Shown piece by piece: positions 32,939 to 43,500 of a stretch of 64,000 nt of DNA. Within the stretch, counting starts at the first letter, position 1. Every line of letters begins with the position of its first letter. The stretch is from NCBI RefSeq assembly GCF_029931775.1, contig NC_079319.1:99307171-99371170 (forward strand), in the 5' to 3' direction. Source of the DNA: Euleptes europaea. Taxonomy: Eukaryota > Chordata > Lepidosauria > Squamata > Sphaerodactylidae. A program made the translations under genes and the position numbers. The notes under the pieces were generated by a model. The model was given only the letters and a program-made list of their open reading frames with translations. It was not told where the DNA came from and made no database searches.

Positions 32939-34167
32939 CAGTGGTTCTCAACCTGTGGGTCAAGACCCCTTTGGGGGTCGAACGACCCTTTCACAGGGGT
33001 CGCCTAAGACCAGCGGTCGGCAAACCGCTCTTTGGCCCCTCGAGTGCAGGCATGCACAGGGGTGTCGGTCGACTCGAGATGAATGCCGATCGAGACGGGG
33101 GAACAAGACGAATACCAGCATGGCAGTACCGAAAGGTTTCCGAAAGGGGGCGGGAGAGAGTCTGCACAGGAGGGCGGGCGAGGGTCTGCACAGGAGGTGC
33201 TCGCATGATGAAGGAGCGACCGTGTGCTGCTGATGCAGGCGGGCCTGCTTTGGGGAGCGCCAGAGCTGGAGCTGCGCTGAACCGCCTGCCGCTCTGGCGC
33301 CCCCCTCTCCCAGCACGCTCCCCCCTCCACCGGCCAGCTGATGGGTGGGCTGTTTGGCCTCTCCCTGGGGAGTCGGCTGGCTGGCCAGCCTGGGGGCCTG
33401 GGGAACATCGCGGCCACTGTGGCGCCCAGTCGGCCGGGTGTGGTCCGTCTGGGCCGGTTCTCCCACTCGCCAGCTGACAAGCGGGCCTGTCAGTGGTTGT
33501 GGGGGCTTCTGGCCCGCCCCCCCGATGCTGGGAGGAGGCTCTAGCCGGCTGCCATTCGCCGCCTCTCCCGACTGCTCTCCCGGTGAGTGGAGGCTCGAGG
33601 GCTCTTCCCTCTTCCCCTGCCTGGGGCACTGGGGTCGGGGTTGGTCCTGGGCCCGGGAGCCCAGGCGGGAGGGTGACAAGGGACAGGGGGTTATTGGCCA
33701 TTTATGAATGGGAGGTTTTGCCTTGAATTTGTCACTCAGATGCACATTTTCCCCATCTGCATTCTCCAAACTCTGCATGGGGGGTTATTGGCCATTTATG
33801 AATGGGAGGTTTTGCCTTGGATTTGCCACTCAGATGCACATTTTCCCCATCCAGATTCTCAAAACTCAACAATAATCCCCCCTCCAGAGTTTTGAGAATG
33901 CAGATGGGGAAAATGTGCATCTAGAGAGCGGCAAATCCAAGGCAAAACCTCCTGTGCATGAATAGTTGTTAAAAGGCATTGAGGAAAGGGGGAGGATGAA
34001 TGATCCAAGTCAGCGTGTGCATTATGAAGTTTGTTAAGTTAATAAACAGTGTACCTGTAAAATTACAGGTATGAAGTAGCAACGAAAATAATTTTATGGT
34101 TGGGGGTCACCACAACATGAGGAACTGTATTAAAGCGTCGCGGCATTAGGAAGGTTGAGAACCACTG
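32939..34167 (+). mobile_element. SPIN-like hAT element with mosaic interior
   Basis: The left end CAGTGGTTCTCAACCTGTGG with GGGTCGAACGACCCTTTCAC and GGGTCGCCTAAGACCA, and the right end AAAATAATTTTATGGTTGGG, ACCACAACATGAGGAACTG, AAGGTTGAGAACCACTG, match what I recall of SPIN (space invader) hAT elements known for horizontal transfer among tetrapods. Perfect 8-bp duplications CTCTAGAT at 32931-32938 and 34168-34175. The 1 kb between the arms is not SPIN-like: a GC-rich part (33018-33690) and a duplicated/inverted part (33700-33960). Confidence 0.8.
33695..33960. repeat. Tandem plus inverted repeat inside the SPIN-like element
   Basis: GGGAGGTTTTGCCTTG..TTTG and CAGATGCACATTTTCCCCAT occur twice in direct order (units at about 33696 and 33780), then once inverted (33885-33955) around CTCAAAACTC..GAGTTTTGAG. 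The same tract occurs just outside the SPIN copy at 32900-32938, so this is captured DNA of the host hAT family. Confidence 0.75.
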
Positions 34168-34189
34168 CTCTAGATGCACATTAAGGATC

Positions 34190-34940
34190 GCCTGCTCCCA
34201 TTCATTCCAATGGGTGGATGGGGGGACCCCTTCCAGACTCCATAACTTGGGACCCCCTGACCCAATAGTCACCAAACGTGGGGGTTCTTGAAAATAGAGT
34301 TCCTCCAAGCTACCCTGAAGGTTTGGGACCTCTACCTCAAAAAATGCCCCCTCCCCCGGAGCCATAGAAAACTGCAAATGTGCTTTAAATGGCTTTATTC
34401 CAATGGGCGGATGGGGGATCCCTTCTAGACCCCATAACCCGGGACCCCCTGACCCAAACTTCACCAAACGTGGGGGTTCTTGCAAGTAGGGTCCCTCCAA
34501 GCTACCCTGAAGGTTTGGAACCTCTACCTCCAAAAATGCCCCCCGGAGCCACAGAAAGCTGTGAATGTGTTTTAAATGTCTTTATTCTAATGGGCGAATG
34601 GGGGGACCTTTTCCAGACCCCATAACTCGGGACCCCCTGACCCAATCTTAACCAAACCTGGGGGTTCTTGCAAGTAGGGTCCCTCCAAGTTACCCTGAAG
34701 GTTTGGGACCTCTACCTCCAAAAATGCCCCCCCCCGGAGCCGCAGAAAGCCGTGAATGTGCTTTAAATGGCTTTATTCCAATGAGCGGATGGGGGACCCC
34801 TTCCAGACCCCATAACTCGGGACGCCCTGACCCAATCTTAACCAAACTTGGGGGTTCTTGCAAGTAGGGTCCCTCCAAGCTACCCTGAAGGTTTGGGACC
34901 TCTACCTCAAAAAATGTCCCCCCGGAGCCGTGGAACGCCG
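34190..34940 (+). repeat. Tandem array, four ~188-bp units, in hAT copy R3
   Basis: Unit starts TATTCCAATGGGCGGATGGG or close variants at about 34201, 34394, 34582 and 34771. Each unit holds GGGACCCCCTGACCCAA, AACGTGGGGGTTCTTGCAAG and AAAAATGCCCCC. The same unit is single on each side of R2 and R4. Confidence 0.8.
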
Positions 34941-35198
34941 CTAATGTGTTTTTAATGGTTTTAAATGGCCAGATTTATTTGCGAACTCCGAACTTCATGC
35001 CTAATTCCACGGATCCGAAGAGGGAAAGCTCGGACTTTGGTATTTCCCAAATAAAAACAGGCTGAATTTTGCCAAATCCGAATAAAATGTATACAGAAAA
35101 TACAAAACCCAGCAGAGTAAAAAGTTAGAGGAAATAAAATAAATAAAAGTATTAAGACTAAAATATTGAGGCAATCATGATAAAAATACATCTTAATT

Positions 35199-35357
35199 AG
35201 GGTTGCCAGGTCCCTCTTCGCCACCGGCAGATTTTGGGGGTGGTTCTTGAGGAGGGCAGAATTTGGGGAGGGGAGGGACTTCAATGCCATAGAGTTTCTA
35301 TCGGCTGGATTTCAGTTGTAATAGCAGGAGATCTTCAGCTAATACCTGGAGATTGGA
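35199..35357 (+). mobile_element. MULE-like MITE, copy 4 (partial)
   Basis: AGGGTTGCCAGGTCCCTCTT at the left, a shortened interior, and TACCTGGAGATTGGAATT at the right where the usual TTGGCAACCCT is lost. Confidence 0.55.
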
Positions 35358-35387
35358 ATTCAAAAGAAATCCTCATGCTTACAGTAT

Positions 35388-35686
35388 GGAGTTTACAAAC
35401 AAAGAACAAGCACTGATGGCATCAATTCAAATATATTGAAATAACATACACATATCATACAATATAGCCAAAGAGTCCCGAAATGAAACAAAATACTGAG
35501 ACAAGCAGGCAAGCTGGGAGAAGCAGAGCTCCAGCATGAGCGTCTGCTGCCTGAGAATAACACAGGGTGGTGGTATAGAAAACCTGGAAAACAGCCGGGT
35601 GATGCACAAACTCTGGCATAAGCATCTGCTATGTAAGAGCTCCAAAGTTCGTCTGAAGGTCTTGAAAAATGGCCACTGGCCGATAA
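35388..35686 (-). repeat. AT-rich repeat before the chromovirus pair
   Basis: It resembles, in composition and short motifs, the 40057-40450 stretch on the other side of the gypsy pair, but no long match is visible. It may be Penelope-type terminal sequence. Low confidence. Confidence 0.25.
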
Positions 35687-37803
35687 TGTCAGGCCTGCTT
35701 TCCACAGCTCTAAGGCTGGAGCCCCGGTTTTACCGGCTCCCGGAGCCCCGGTTTTGCCGGCCCCCAGAGCCCCGGTTTTGCCGGCCCCTGGAGCACCAAT
35801 TTTGGCGCCTCCAGGGCAACCGCCTGCGCCCCTGCCCATACAGTGGAAGCAACCTCAGTTGAGAATAACCTACGACGGCTCGGTTGAAGCCCTACCATGT
35901 TTCCTACACCAAGTGGACAGTTATATGCGGGAACAGGGACAGCACTTCCCTACCGAAAACAGCCGGGTGCGCTTCGCTGCCTCCCTCTTGACTGGAAAAG
36001 CCGCTGACTGAATGGTCCTCCAGTTTGACACTCGGGCCTGATCCATACGCTCGCTCAACGAGTTCATGCAAGCATTACGGCGCCGCTTTGAGGACCCTTT
36101 CCTGAAAAGGCCAAGGCAGCCCTCCTGCAACTTCGACAAGGCTCTATGCCGGTGCAGGAATTCGCAGAAGAATTCCAACGGCTCACCAGTAAAATAGTGG
36201 ACTGGACCGAAGCTACCCGAATACATTATTTCCGGGAAGCCTTACATCCTGACATATTGAACTGGGCTTATATGCAACAAGACCCAGACACTCTTTAAGA
36301 ATGGATCTTATTGGCCGAGGAAGTGGAGAGTCATCGCCAATTCATTTCGCTAGCCCGCCGTCATGCCAGGGAGGGGGCAATCAAAAGCCCCCGACCAAAG
36401 CCACAGCTCCTACACCGCGGAGACGTCCTCTACCCTCGCAAGACCGCACAACTCGGTTTCAGAGGGGAGCCTGTCTCGTTTGCAGAACCATGGGCCACTT
36501 TGCAGCCGCCTGCCCGCTTCGGCCGGACCGGTTGGTCCCTTCTCAGCAAGATGGACCGCCCCGGAATCGGGGGTGACCTCAGTGCAGAGGCACCGCGGCC
36601 AACCGTAGCGCTGCTCCTGGACGGACCGCGCCATCAGCTCTCCACGTCAGAGAAGCGCCCCTCGATCCTGCACCAGCGAACCCATCGGGGTTCCGGATTA
36701 CAAGTGCCCCACTGGGGGACAACTCGCCGTCTTCGGATGAGGACAGAGACTGGGACTCCCCTGCTTTGAATCTCGAATCTCCTCTGGATCTGTCAAAAAA
36801 CGGGCAGGGTCTGCAGTGAGTGGAGCTTTACCGCGGACCCTAGCAGCTATTCCTGCAAAACCCAACGCTCCAGTGAAGGTGTGTGAGGTCAAAGAGACTG
36901 TATATGTAACGTAGTGTTACAACGCCATAAAGAGGGGCCCCAGTTACCAGTTAAAGCACTCATAGACTCTGGGTGTGCCCGCTCCCTGATCAAATAAACC
37001 ACTTTCAAGGCGCTCAAAGCCAAGTCAGTGCCCCTGCCTGCTCCCATCCAGTTCGCCCAGATGGATAGCAGTGACTTTAAAGGGGGTCCAGTGGATTGTC
37101 ACACTCGTGGGTTGGAAATGGGAGTCGGCCACCACTGGGAACAAATTGACTTTACCATAGCCCCTATCAGATACAAAGTGGTATTGGGAATCAACTGGCT
37201 CAAAGGGCACAGCCCTTGTATTGACTGGGGGGTTGGAACTATAAAATTCTCCAATCCTAATTGCGATCAACACCGTCTCAAGGTAGCTGTTGCACCTCCG
37301 TCGGCCTCTGCTTTAGTCTCAGACCCCCCCCTTGTCCTTTCCTCTACCTGTTGAATATCGAGAGTTTTTGAACGTTTTTGATGTACAGGAGTGTGATGTA
37401 CTGCCCCCCCACCGCCAGACAGACTGTGGTATTGAAGTGGAGGGAAATGAAAAACTGCCCAAAAGTAAGATTTACCCCATGAGCGCTACTGAACGTACCG
37501 TGTTACGTGAATTCTTGGACAAGAATTTAGCGAGGGGTTTCATTCAGCTGTCTACCGCCCCTTCTTCGGCCCCTGCCTTCTTTGTGCGCAAAAAAATGGG
37601 TGACTTACGCTTATGCATCGACTTTCGAAAACTCAATGCAGTCACCCAATCCAATGCCTATCCCATCCCTCTGATCATGGATCTCCTTAAGACTAAGGGG
37701 AAGGGCACCGCCACCACGTTGCCCTCAGCCAGAATCAACTGGACCCCCCAGTGCCAAACCGCCTTTGATACTCTCAAACGACTATTTACCTCTGAACCTC
37801 AAA
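35687..37803 (+). mobile_element. Ty3/gypsy chromovirus, 5'-side partial copy, fossil
   Basis: Starts with an LTR-like TGTCAGGCCTGCTTTCCACA, then a gag region (a proline-rich repeat near 35718-35812, capsid-like VEALPCFLHQVDSYMREQ near 35885, and a CCHC knuckle CLVCRTMGHFAAACPL near 36480), a protease region (ALIDSGCARSLI near 36950), and the start of RT (LRLCIDFRKLNAVT near 37610), ending in RNase H-proximal sequence. Broken in several places. It converges tail to tail with the minus-strand copy at 37804. Confidence 0.75.
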
Positions 37804-40056
37804 ATGTTCCTCCCCCCCCCCCCAGCCATCACTGGTACATCAGGAACTGGTTCAGGATGCCACTTGGGGGAAGGCACGTGTGGCTTTAGCAAACTGACAT
37901 GAAAGACAGGATGGATTCTCCTGAGTGATTTTGGGAGTGAAAGTTCCACAGTGACTGGGTTGATGATATGAGCAATGGGGAAGGGACACATGTACTTGGC
38001 ACTGAGTTTGTTACATGGGTGATTGGACTGTAGATTCTTGGTGGACAAATAAACCATGTCTCCCACTGAGTAGTCCTTGCCCGGTGAGTGATGCTTATCG
38101 GCTTGACTTTTGTGTTTACGTTTAGCTCGCTCTAGATTACGTACCAGCCAAGGCCAGGTTGTCTGAATCGTGCGCACCCAGTCAGCAACACTTTCTCCCC
38201 CCTCCACCCCGGAGACATTGTTATGGCTTATGGGACCAAAGTCTTGCCCATAAACGGCCCGAAAGGGGCTAAATCCAGTTGACTGATGCACAGCATTATT
38301 ATACGCATATTCAGCAAAGGGTAACAATTCAACCCAATCATCCTGATGATAGTTAACATAACAGCACAAGTAGCATTCCAACACAGCATTCACCCGTTCG
38401 GTTTGGCCATCGGTTTGGGGGTGGAAAGCACTTGAGAGACCTTGTTCCACCCCCACTAATTTGAAGAAAACTTTCCAGAATTTAGCCACATAGTTACTTC
38501 CGCAGTCACTGATCACCTTGCGCGGAAAGGAATGTAGACGGAAGACATTTGACACAAAGAGGCGGGCCAGTTTTGGAGCTGATGGGATACCTGCACAAGG
38601 GACGAGATGCACCTGTTTAGAGAACAGGTCTGTGATTACCCAAAGTACAGTTTTTCCCTCGCTGAGGGGGAGGTCAGTCATAAAATCTATAGCAATAACC
38701 TCCCAAGGTTTAGTGGGGGTCTCCAATGGCTGGAACAACCCAGGAGGTTTCCCTTGGGCCCTTTTTACCATAGCACAGACTGGGCAACTGCGAATGAAGG
38801 AATCCACATCAGTCCGCATGCCTGCCCACCAAAACTGCCTCCGTAACAAGTGCAATGTTTTAAGAAACCCAAAGTGTCCCTCAGTCTTGGCTCCATGGAT
38901 CAGCTGTAAGACTTCTTTTTGGAGTTCTGTAGGCACATACAGCTTAGAGTCTTTGTACCATAAGCCTCTACGTTCAGTTAGAGCGGAGGGGAGGGTCTGC
39001 TTAGAGAGTTTGGCTTGGCACGCGGAACGAAGTGAGGTTAAAAAAGAGTCTGTGACATCCAACCCATCTGGCGGTGTGGAGGGAGGGGATGTCCCTGAAG
39101 GGGGTCGGACGGCTGGATTGTCGGAGTGACTGGGCGCCAACGGAGCTGGCAAAAGAGGTAAGGGGGTGGCACGGTCAGGCAGACCGGTGTGGTTGGGCTT
39201 GAAGTGCCCCCCCCCCTTGTGGGGGTTGTGGTGAGAGCCGGGTTTGCGCTCCAGTTTGGACTGCTAGAGTGGGCAGCAAACCCCTTTGAGCAGGAGTGAA
39301 CAGGGACTCCATGGGGTGTTCAACCTTGGTTGGATATTGGGGGAGTCTGGATAGAGCATCAGCCAGGACATTTTGTTTCCCCGGTACATGTTTCAATACG
39401 AAACGGAACTGAGCAAAGAAGTCCGCCCAGCGAACTTGTTTCACGGACAGTTTCCGGGCCCCCATGAGCGCCTCCAGGTTCTTATGATCGCTCCACACTT
39501 CAAAAGGGACTTTAGACCCCTCCAAAAATTGTCTCCACACCATAAGGGCATGGTGGACGGCAGCCGCTTCTTTTTCCCAGATTGGCCAGTTGAGCTGAGA
39601 TTGCGCGAACCTCTTATAGAAGTAAGCGCATGGATGCAGAAGATAATCACTCCCCCGCTGTAAAAGTGCCCCCCATTGCCACGTCTGAGGCGTCAACCTG
39701 AACTATAAACATTTAAAATGTGAGCACTTGCCCCGTGGTAATCCCACAAACAGCATCCAGAGACAAAGAGTCCAAAAGAGAGCTGATTTAATGGAAAACA
39801 TACAGGTATGCAGAGCTTACAGGTACATTGGCATGAATGGTAATTGGGAGCACGGGGTAGGCCTATAAGGGAAAGTATTAGTCACAACAGGTCAAGGCGG
39901 GCCCCCTTCTACTGAGGAGTCGTTCCCACGGGAGATAGCACTGGAACAGGAATTCAGCAGTTAGCAAGTTTGGCCTTGAGAGGCACCTGGTAGAATCGAA
40001 ACTAAAACAGTCAGAGTCTGAAAGGCTGCTTAGAGCTGTGGAAAGCAGGCCTGACA
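37804..40056 (-). mobile_element. Ty3/gypsy chromovirus, RNase H-integrase copy with LTR, fossil
   Basis: Read on the minus strand: LTR 40056-39719 (TGTCAGGCCTGC...GCTCACA), RNase H ([26 protein letters not shown]), then integrase with zinc finger (HFGFLKTLHLLRR, CPVCAMVKRAQGKPPG) and core (AIDFMTDLPLSEGKTVLWVI, TERVNAVLECYL) and a long C-terminal part. It is closely related to the integrase at 17860-18900 but not the same copy. The integrase frame at 39152-37782 is long and open, so this part looks younger than the relic in gene 1; the element as a whole is incomplete. Confidence 0.8.
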
Positions 40057-40669
40057 TGTATGGACAGATAGTCAATGGAGATTTATGGACATAAATCTAT
40101 ATTCCAAGATGGAATTCTGGTAAAATCCATTTCACTATGGCTTCTTCCGTCAGGAAATTTAAACAAACAGCAAGAGATGTGTATCTCTATAAAGGAAAAG
40201 AAAACAAAATAACCAGGACCTCTCCCATTATTATATAAAGCATAAAATACATATAAAGGACATACAAACAAGAAATAAGACATACATACCACTATGCCGC
40301 AAAGCTCATAGCTTACAATTAGGTGGACAGCTTCTATCAGTCTTAGTTAAGCAGTATTCAAGTGACTATTTAAGTCTACTGATTGCATACAGCTGTAAAC
40401 GACATGAAATGTGTCTTAAAGGAGAAAACAGTTACAGACTACATATGATCTTAAAAGGTAGAAAGGTGTACTAATACAATGAACCAACTACTTTGCTAAC
40501 ATAAATTAACATCAATATATAAATTAACCTACATTATATACAATCTATAGAAAAAGCTTACATAATAAAGTACTGAGTATAAGGTGGAAGACAGACTAAT
40601 ACACTAAACCAAATACTCTACCAACAATGAAAACAGCAATGTACACAGGTCTATAAAAAACATGTATAA
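40057..40669 (-). repeat. Downstream part of the Penelope-like relic
   Basis: AT-rich DNA following the Penelope-like coding region on the minus strand. On that strand it contains CCTGACGGAAGAAGCC followed by TGAAATGG, similar to the GAAGAAGCC..GAAAC motif of Penelope terminal repeats. Boundary with the gypsy LTR at 40056. Confidence 0.4.
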
Positions 40670-43060
40670 TCAGATGCAGAATTGAGACAATGTTTGAAAA
40701 AGAAAAATGAAATGAGATTCTTGTTGAGAGAGTATCCTGTCTATATTTTGTTTGACATAAGGTTTAGATTTATATTGCCAAATGACAAAAACCTGAATTT
40801 CATGCATGGCTTTGTAATGTGAAACCAATGGGGCTTCAGCCACATTATTGCGGATTCGTGACCTATGTTCCCCCACTCTTAGTTTGACTTGTCTCGTGGT
40901 TTTACCTATGTACAAAAAACCACACGGGCATCGGAGGATATAAATCACATTACAGCTGGAGCAATTTGAAAACTGTCTAAGTTTGAAAACAAAATTGGAA
41001 TTAGTGCTTCTAAACTCTTTAACAGGTAAAGCAAATGGACACATATTACACTCTCCGCAACGGTAATGGCCAAAAGGCATATTAGAAGCTTGTTTAGATA
41101 ATATGTCTGTATGAGTAAGAATCTTTAAGGGACCTTGTTTTGCAGTAACCAAATCGGGATTTTTGTTCACAGCCAGGCAAACCCTGTACTAAGGGCCAAT
41201 GTTTAAAGATAATATTTTGAACATCCCTTGTATAGCTATTAAATTCTAGGAAGGATGTAATACCTGAATAGGTAGAGCGCTGTTTGTTGGCAAATAGCTC
41301 AGCACGATCCATTTTGTCTACTCTGTTTTTGGAATATTGAATCACTCCTTGTGGATAGCCTCTTGTCTTTAAGGTTTTAGATAAAGAGGCAGCCTCCTGG
41401 GTATCGTGTTCCTGTTGTGTTGAATTCCTCTTCAATCTGAGAAATTGACCATATGGTAAATTTGTCCTTAAATGTTTGGGATGAAAGGAGTGGCCTTCCT
41501 GTAAGCATTGACAATAAGTTGCCTAGTACTGTCAACAGCTACTGTCATGTCCAAAAAGATTACCTGAATACGATGAGCTTCTCCCACAAATTGAATGTGT
41601 TGATTTCTATAATTAAGCCAGGTTATTAATTTGTTATATACTGTCCACCACCATAAAGACGTCATCAATAAAACTTTTATAAGTCAAAATATTATGTGCT
41701 AATGGATTATTGTTATAAATGTGTGCTTGTTCAAAGGCTATCATATATATGTTAGCGATTGTGGGTGCACAAGCGCATCCCATCGCTACGCCTTTAGTTT
41801 GTAAAAACAAATCATCTGAAAAACGGAAAAAAAATTTTTTGGAAGAACCAAATCCAAAAGATATAACAAAAAATGAGATGGTGGAGATGGGTTAGCTCGT
41901 GCATTAAGCAAATTAGCTATGATCATACGTACATCGTCCAATGGGACTTTTGTGTAAATAGACGTCACGTCCATGGTCACCAGGACAGCTTCCTCAGGTA
42001 TGATGGTATTTTCAATAAACTGAATGAACTGTTTGGTATCTCGAATATAAGAAGGTGTCTCTAATTAATATTCATGAAGATGATACTCTAAAAATTTCGC
42101 TAAAGGTTCAGTAATTGATTGACTGCTGGATACAATGGGCCGGCCAGGTGGATTAACTAAGCTCTTATGTGTTTTTGGTAGAGAATAAAAAACAGAAGTG
42201 CATGGAAATTCATTGATAAGAAAGTCTGCTTCCCGTTTGATTATGTAGTCAAGGGCTAATCCTTCCCATACTACGGTACGGATAGTGAGTGCAACTTGAG
42301 GGGTGGGATCCTGAGAGAGCTAGTGTAGGAGTTGCTGTCACTCAATTGTCGCAAGTTCTCCTGCACATGGTCCTTAGTATTTAAAAGGACTATAGCCCTG
42401 CCCTTATCCGCTTCCTTAATGGTGATTTTAGGATTATTAGTCAAATTCCTTAACGTTTCATAATCCTCTTTAGAAAAATTGTTATCACCATATCTGCGTC
42501 TTTTTTCTAAGTTAGTTAAGTCTTTCAAGACCAGGTGATGAAAAGTGGAGGTTAAATGACTGCAGGAAGTGGGAGTAAAAGTAGAATGAAGTTTAAATGG
42601 ATTAGCAGGACTAGAAGAAGATCCAAAAAGTTCTCTCAGTTTGATTAAACGGACAAGTTTGAATATATCGACACATGTCTGAAAAGCGGAATAGCTGGGT
42701 TTGGGTACAAACCCTAGTCCAAGGTTCAAAATCTTTTTTTCCGATTCAGATAATACATAATCAGACAAGTTAACCACTAAGTTGGCTTCCTTCTGTTCGA
42801 TCTCCGGGGGAAATAATTCCTATAACCCCTTCCCCTGTTCCTAGGTCTTAATGAATATTCTCTGAAGGAAGAGTGGCTCGAAAGACTAGAGGAGTCACTC
42901 ACTGATTGGTTTCTGCGGTTGGTTCTTCTATTGGGCAGATTGGGCAGCAGAAAACCCTCTTTCGGCTCAGGTGTTCCAAAGCTTTGCTGCTGCCAGACAA
43001 AAGACATTTTTGCTGAGGCCAACTGACCTCACTGAAATAGGCCCACCAACAGAGATTAGC
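40670..43060 (-). mobile_element. Penelope-like retroelement with GIY-YIG endonuclease, fossil
   Basis: Read on the minus strand from 43022: a basic Arg/Ser-rich leader (NRRTNRRNQSVSDSSS, RPRNRGRGYRNY), an RT region (KITIKEADKGRAIVLLNTKD near 42400, MDVTSIYTKVPLDD near 41950, FLDMTVAVDS near 41550), a linker, and a GIY-YIG nuclease near 40900 (YILRCPCGFLYIGKTTRQVK, LRVGEHRSRI). This order is diagnostic of Penelope-like elements. Broken in several places. It lies between the two serpin genes, antisense to them. Confidence 0.8.
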
Positions 43061-43088
43061 TGAGACTTTTGATTTTGCAAGAGATCCG

Positions 43089-43335
43089 GGATGCCAGCAT
43101 CCAGGTGGGACCTGGTGATTCCCCATTAATTACAGCTCTTCTCCGGATGACAGAGATCAGTTCCCCAGGAGAAAATGGATGCTTTTCAGGGTGGACTCTG
43201 TGGCATTGTACCCCACTGAGGTCCCTGTGCTCCCCAGGCCCCACCCTTATATCTCCAGGAGTTTCCTGACCTGGATCTGGATACCCTACACCCCCACCCC
43301 CTGCCGGAGGCCATGGGGGGAACTGGCAACCCTAC
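43089..43335 (-). repeat. Relative of the MULE-like MITE, larger subfamily
   Basis: CCAGGTGGGACCTGGTGATT, GAGATCAGTTCCCCAGGAGA and GTGGACTCTGTGGCATTGTA, ending GGGGGGAACTGGCAACCCT. The reverse-orientation counterpart of 31266-31489. It ends 52 bases before the putative promoter of gene 2. Confidence 0.5.
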
Positions 43336-43386
43336 AACAGACTGTTGCGTGTGGTAATAAAGGTAGAAGGGTGTTGAAACTGAGGC

Positions 43387-43394
43387 TATAAGTA
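43387..43394 (+). promoter_or_regulatory. TATA-like box of the SERPINB10-like gene
   Basis: A TATAAGTA box stands about 110 bases before a good splice donor (TATCCAAG|GTACTG at 43500). A second AT-rich candidate (TTTATATTT) is at about 43412. The placement 1.4 kb upstream of the start codon mirrors gene 1. The assignment is inferred. Confidence 0.4.
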
Positions 43395-43417
43395 AGGGGA
43401 AGCATAAACCACTTTAT

Positions 43418-43500
43418 ATTTCTACACAATGATTGCCTCGTAGACAGACACTGCCTGGCTGCAGAAGCACCCCAAAGAAGCACCCCCTGCGGTATCCAAG
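43418..43500 (+). other. SERPINB10: Predicted 5' non-coding exon 1 of the SERPINB10-like gene
   Basis: The 3' edge is the donor CCAAG|GTACTG. The 5' edge is a guess from TATA spacing. It would splice to the acceptor at 44784, ten bases before the ATG. Confidence 0.4.

Larger units (their letters stand above)
31977..35090 (-). mobile_element. hAT element, TAGGGCTG family, copy R3, interrupted
   Basis: The interior matches the centre of R2 in reverse (GACATCCACAGTTTGACCCA, GATTTGAATCCAGCAGCATG). It is interrupted by a SPIN-like element at 32939-34167, after which the subterminal part resumes with GCACATTAAGGATCGCCTGC. Four tandem units of about 188 bp follow (34190-34940). The terminal TIRs are not seen, so both ends are truncated. 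Confidence 0.65.

Noticed and set aside
32960-33778. 272-residue minus-strand ORF
   Set aside because: Pro/Arg/Gly-rich, overlapping open frames in other phases, inside a SPIN-like element; no conserved domain seen.
34190-34940. CRISPR-like array
   Set aside because: Units of about 188 bp are contiguous without unique spacers, and the genome is a vertebrate's.
35393-35839. Gly/Ala-rich minus-strand ORF with GAPGAGKTGA repeats resembling a P-loop
   Set aside because: It is the shadow of a proline-rich tandem repeat in the gag region of the plus-strand gypsy copy.
40083-40292. Small membrane-like ORF on the minus strand
   Set aside because: AT-rich terminal DNA of the Penelope-like relic; hydrophobicity follows from composition.
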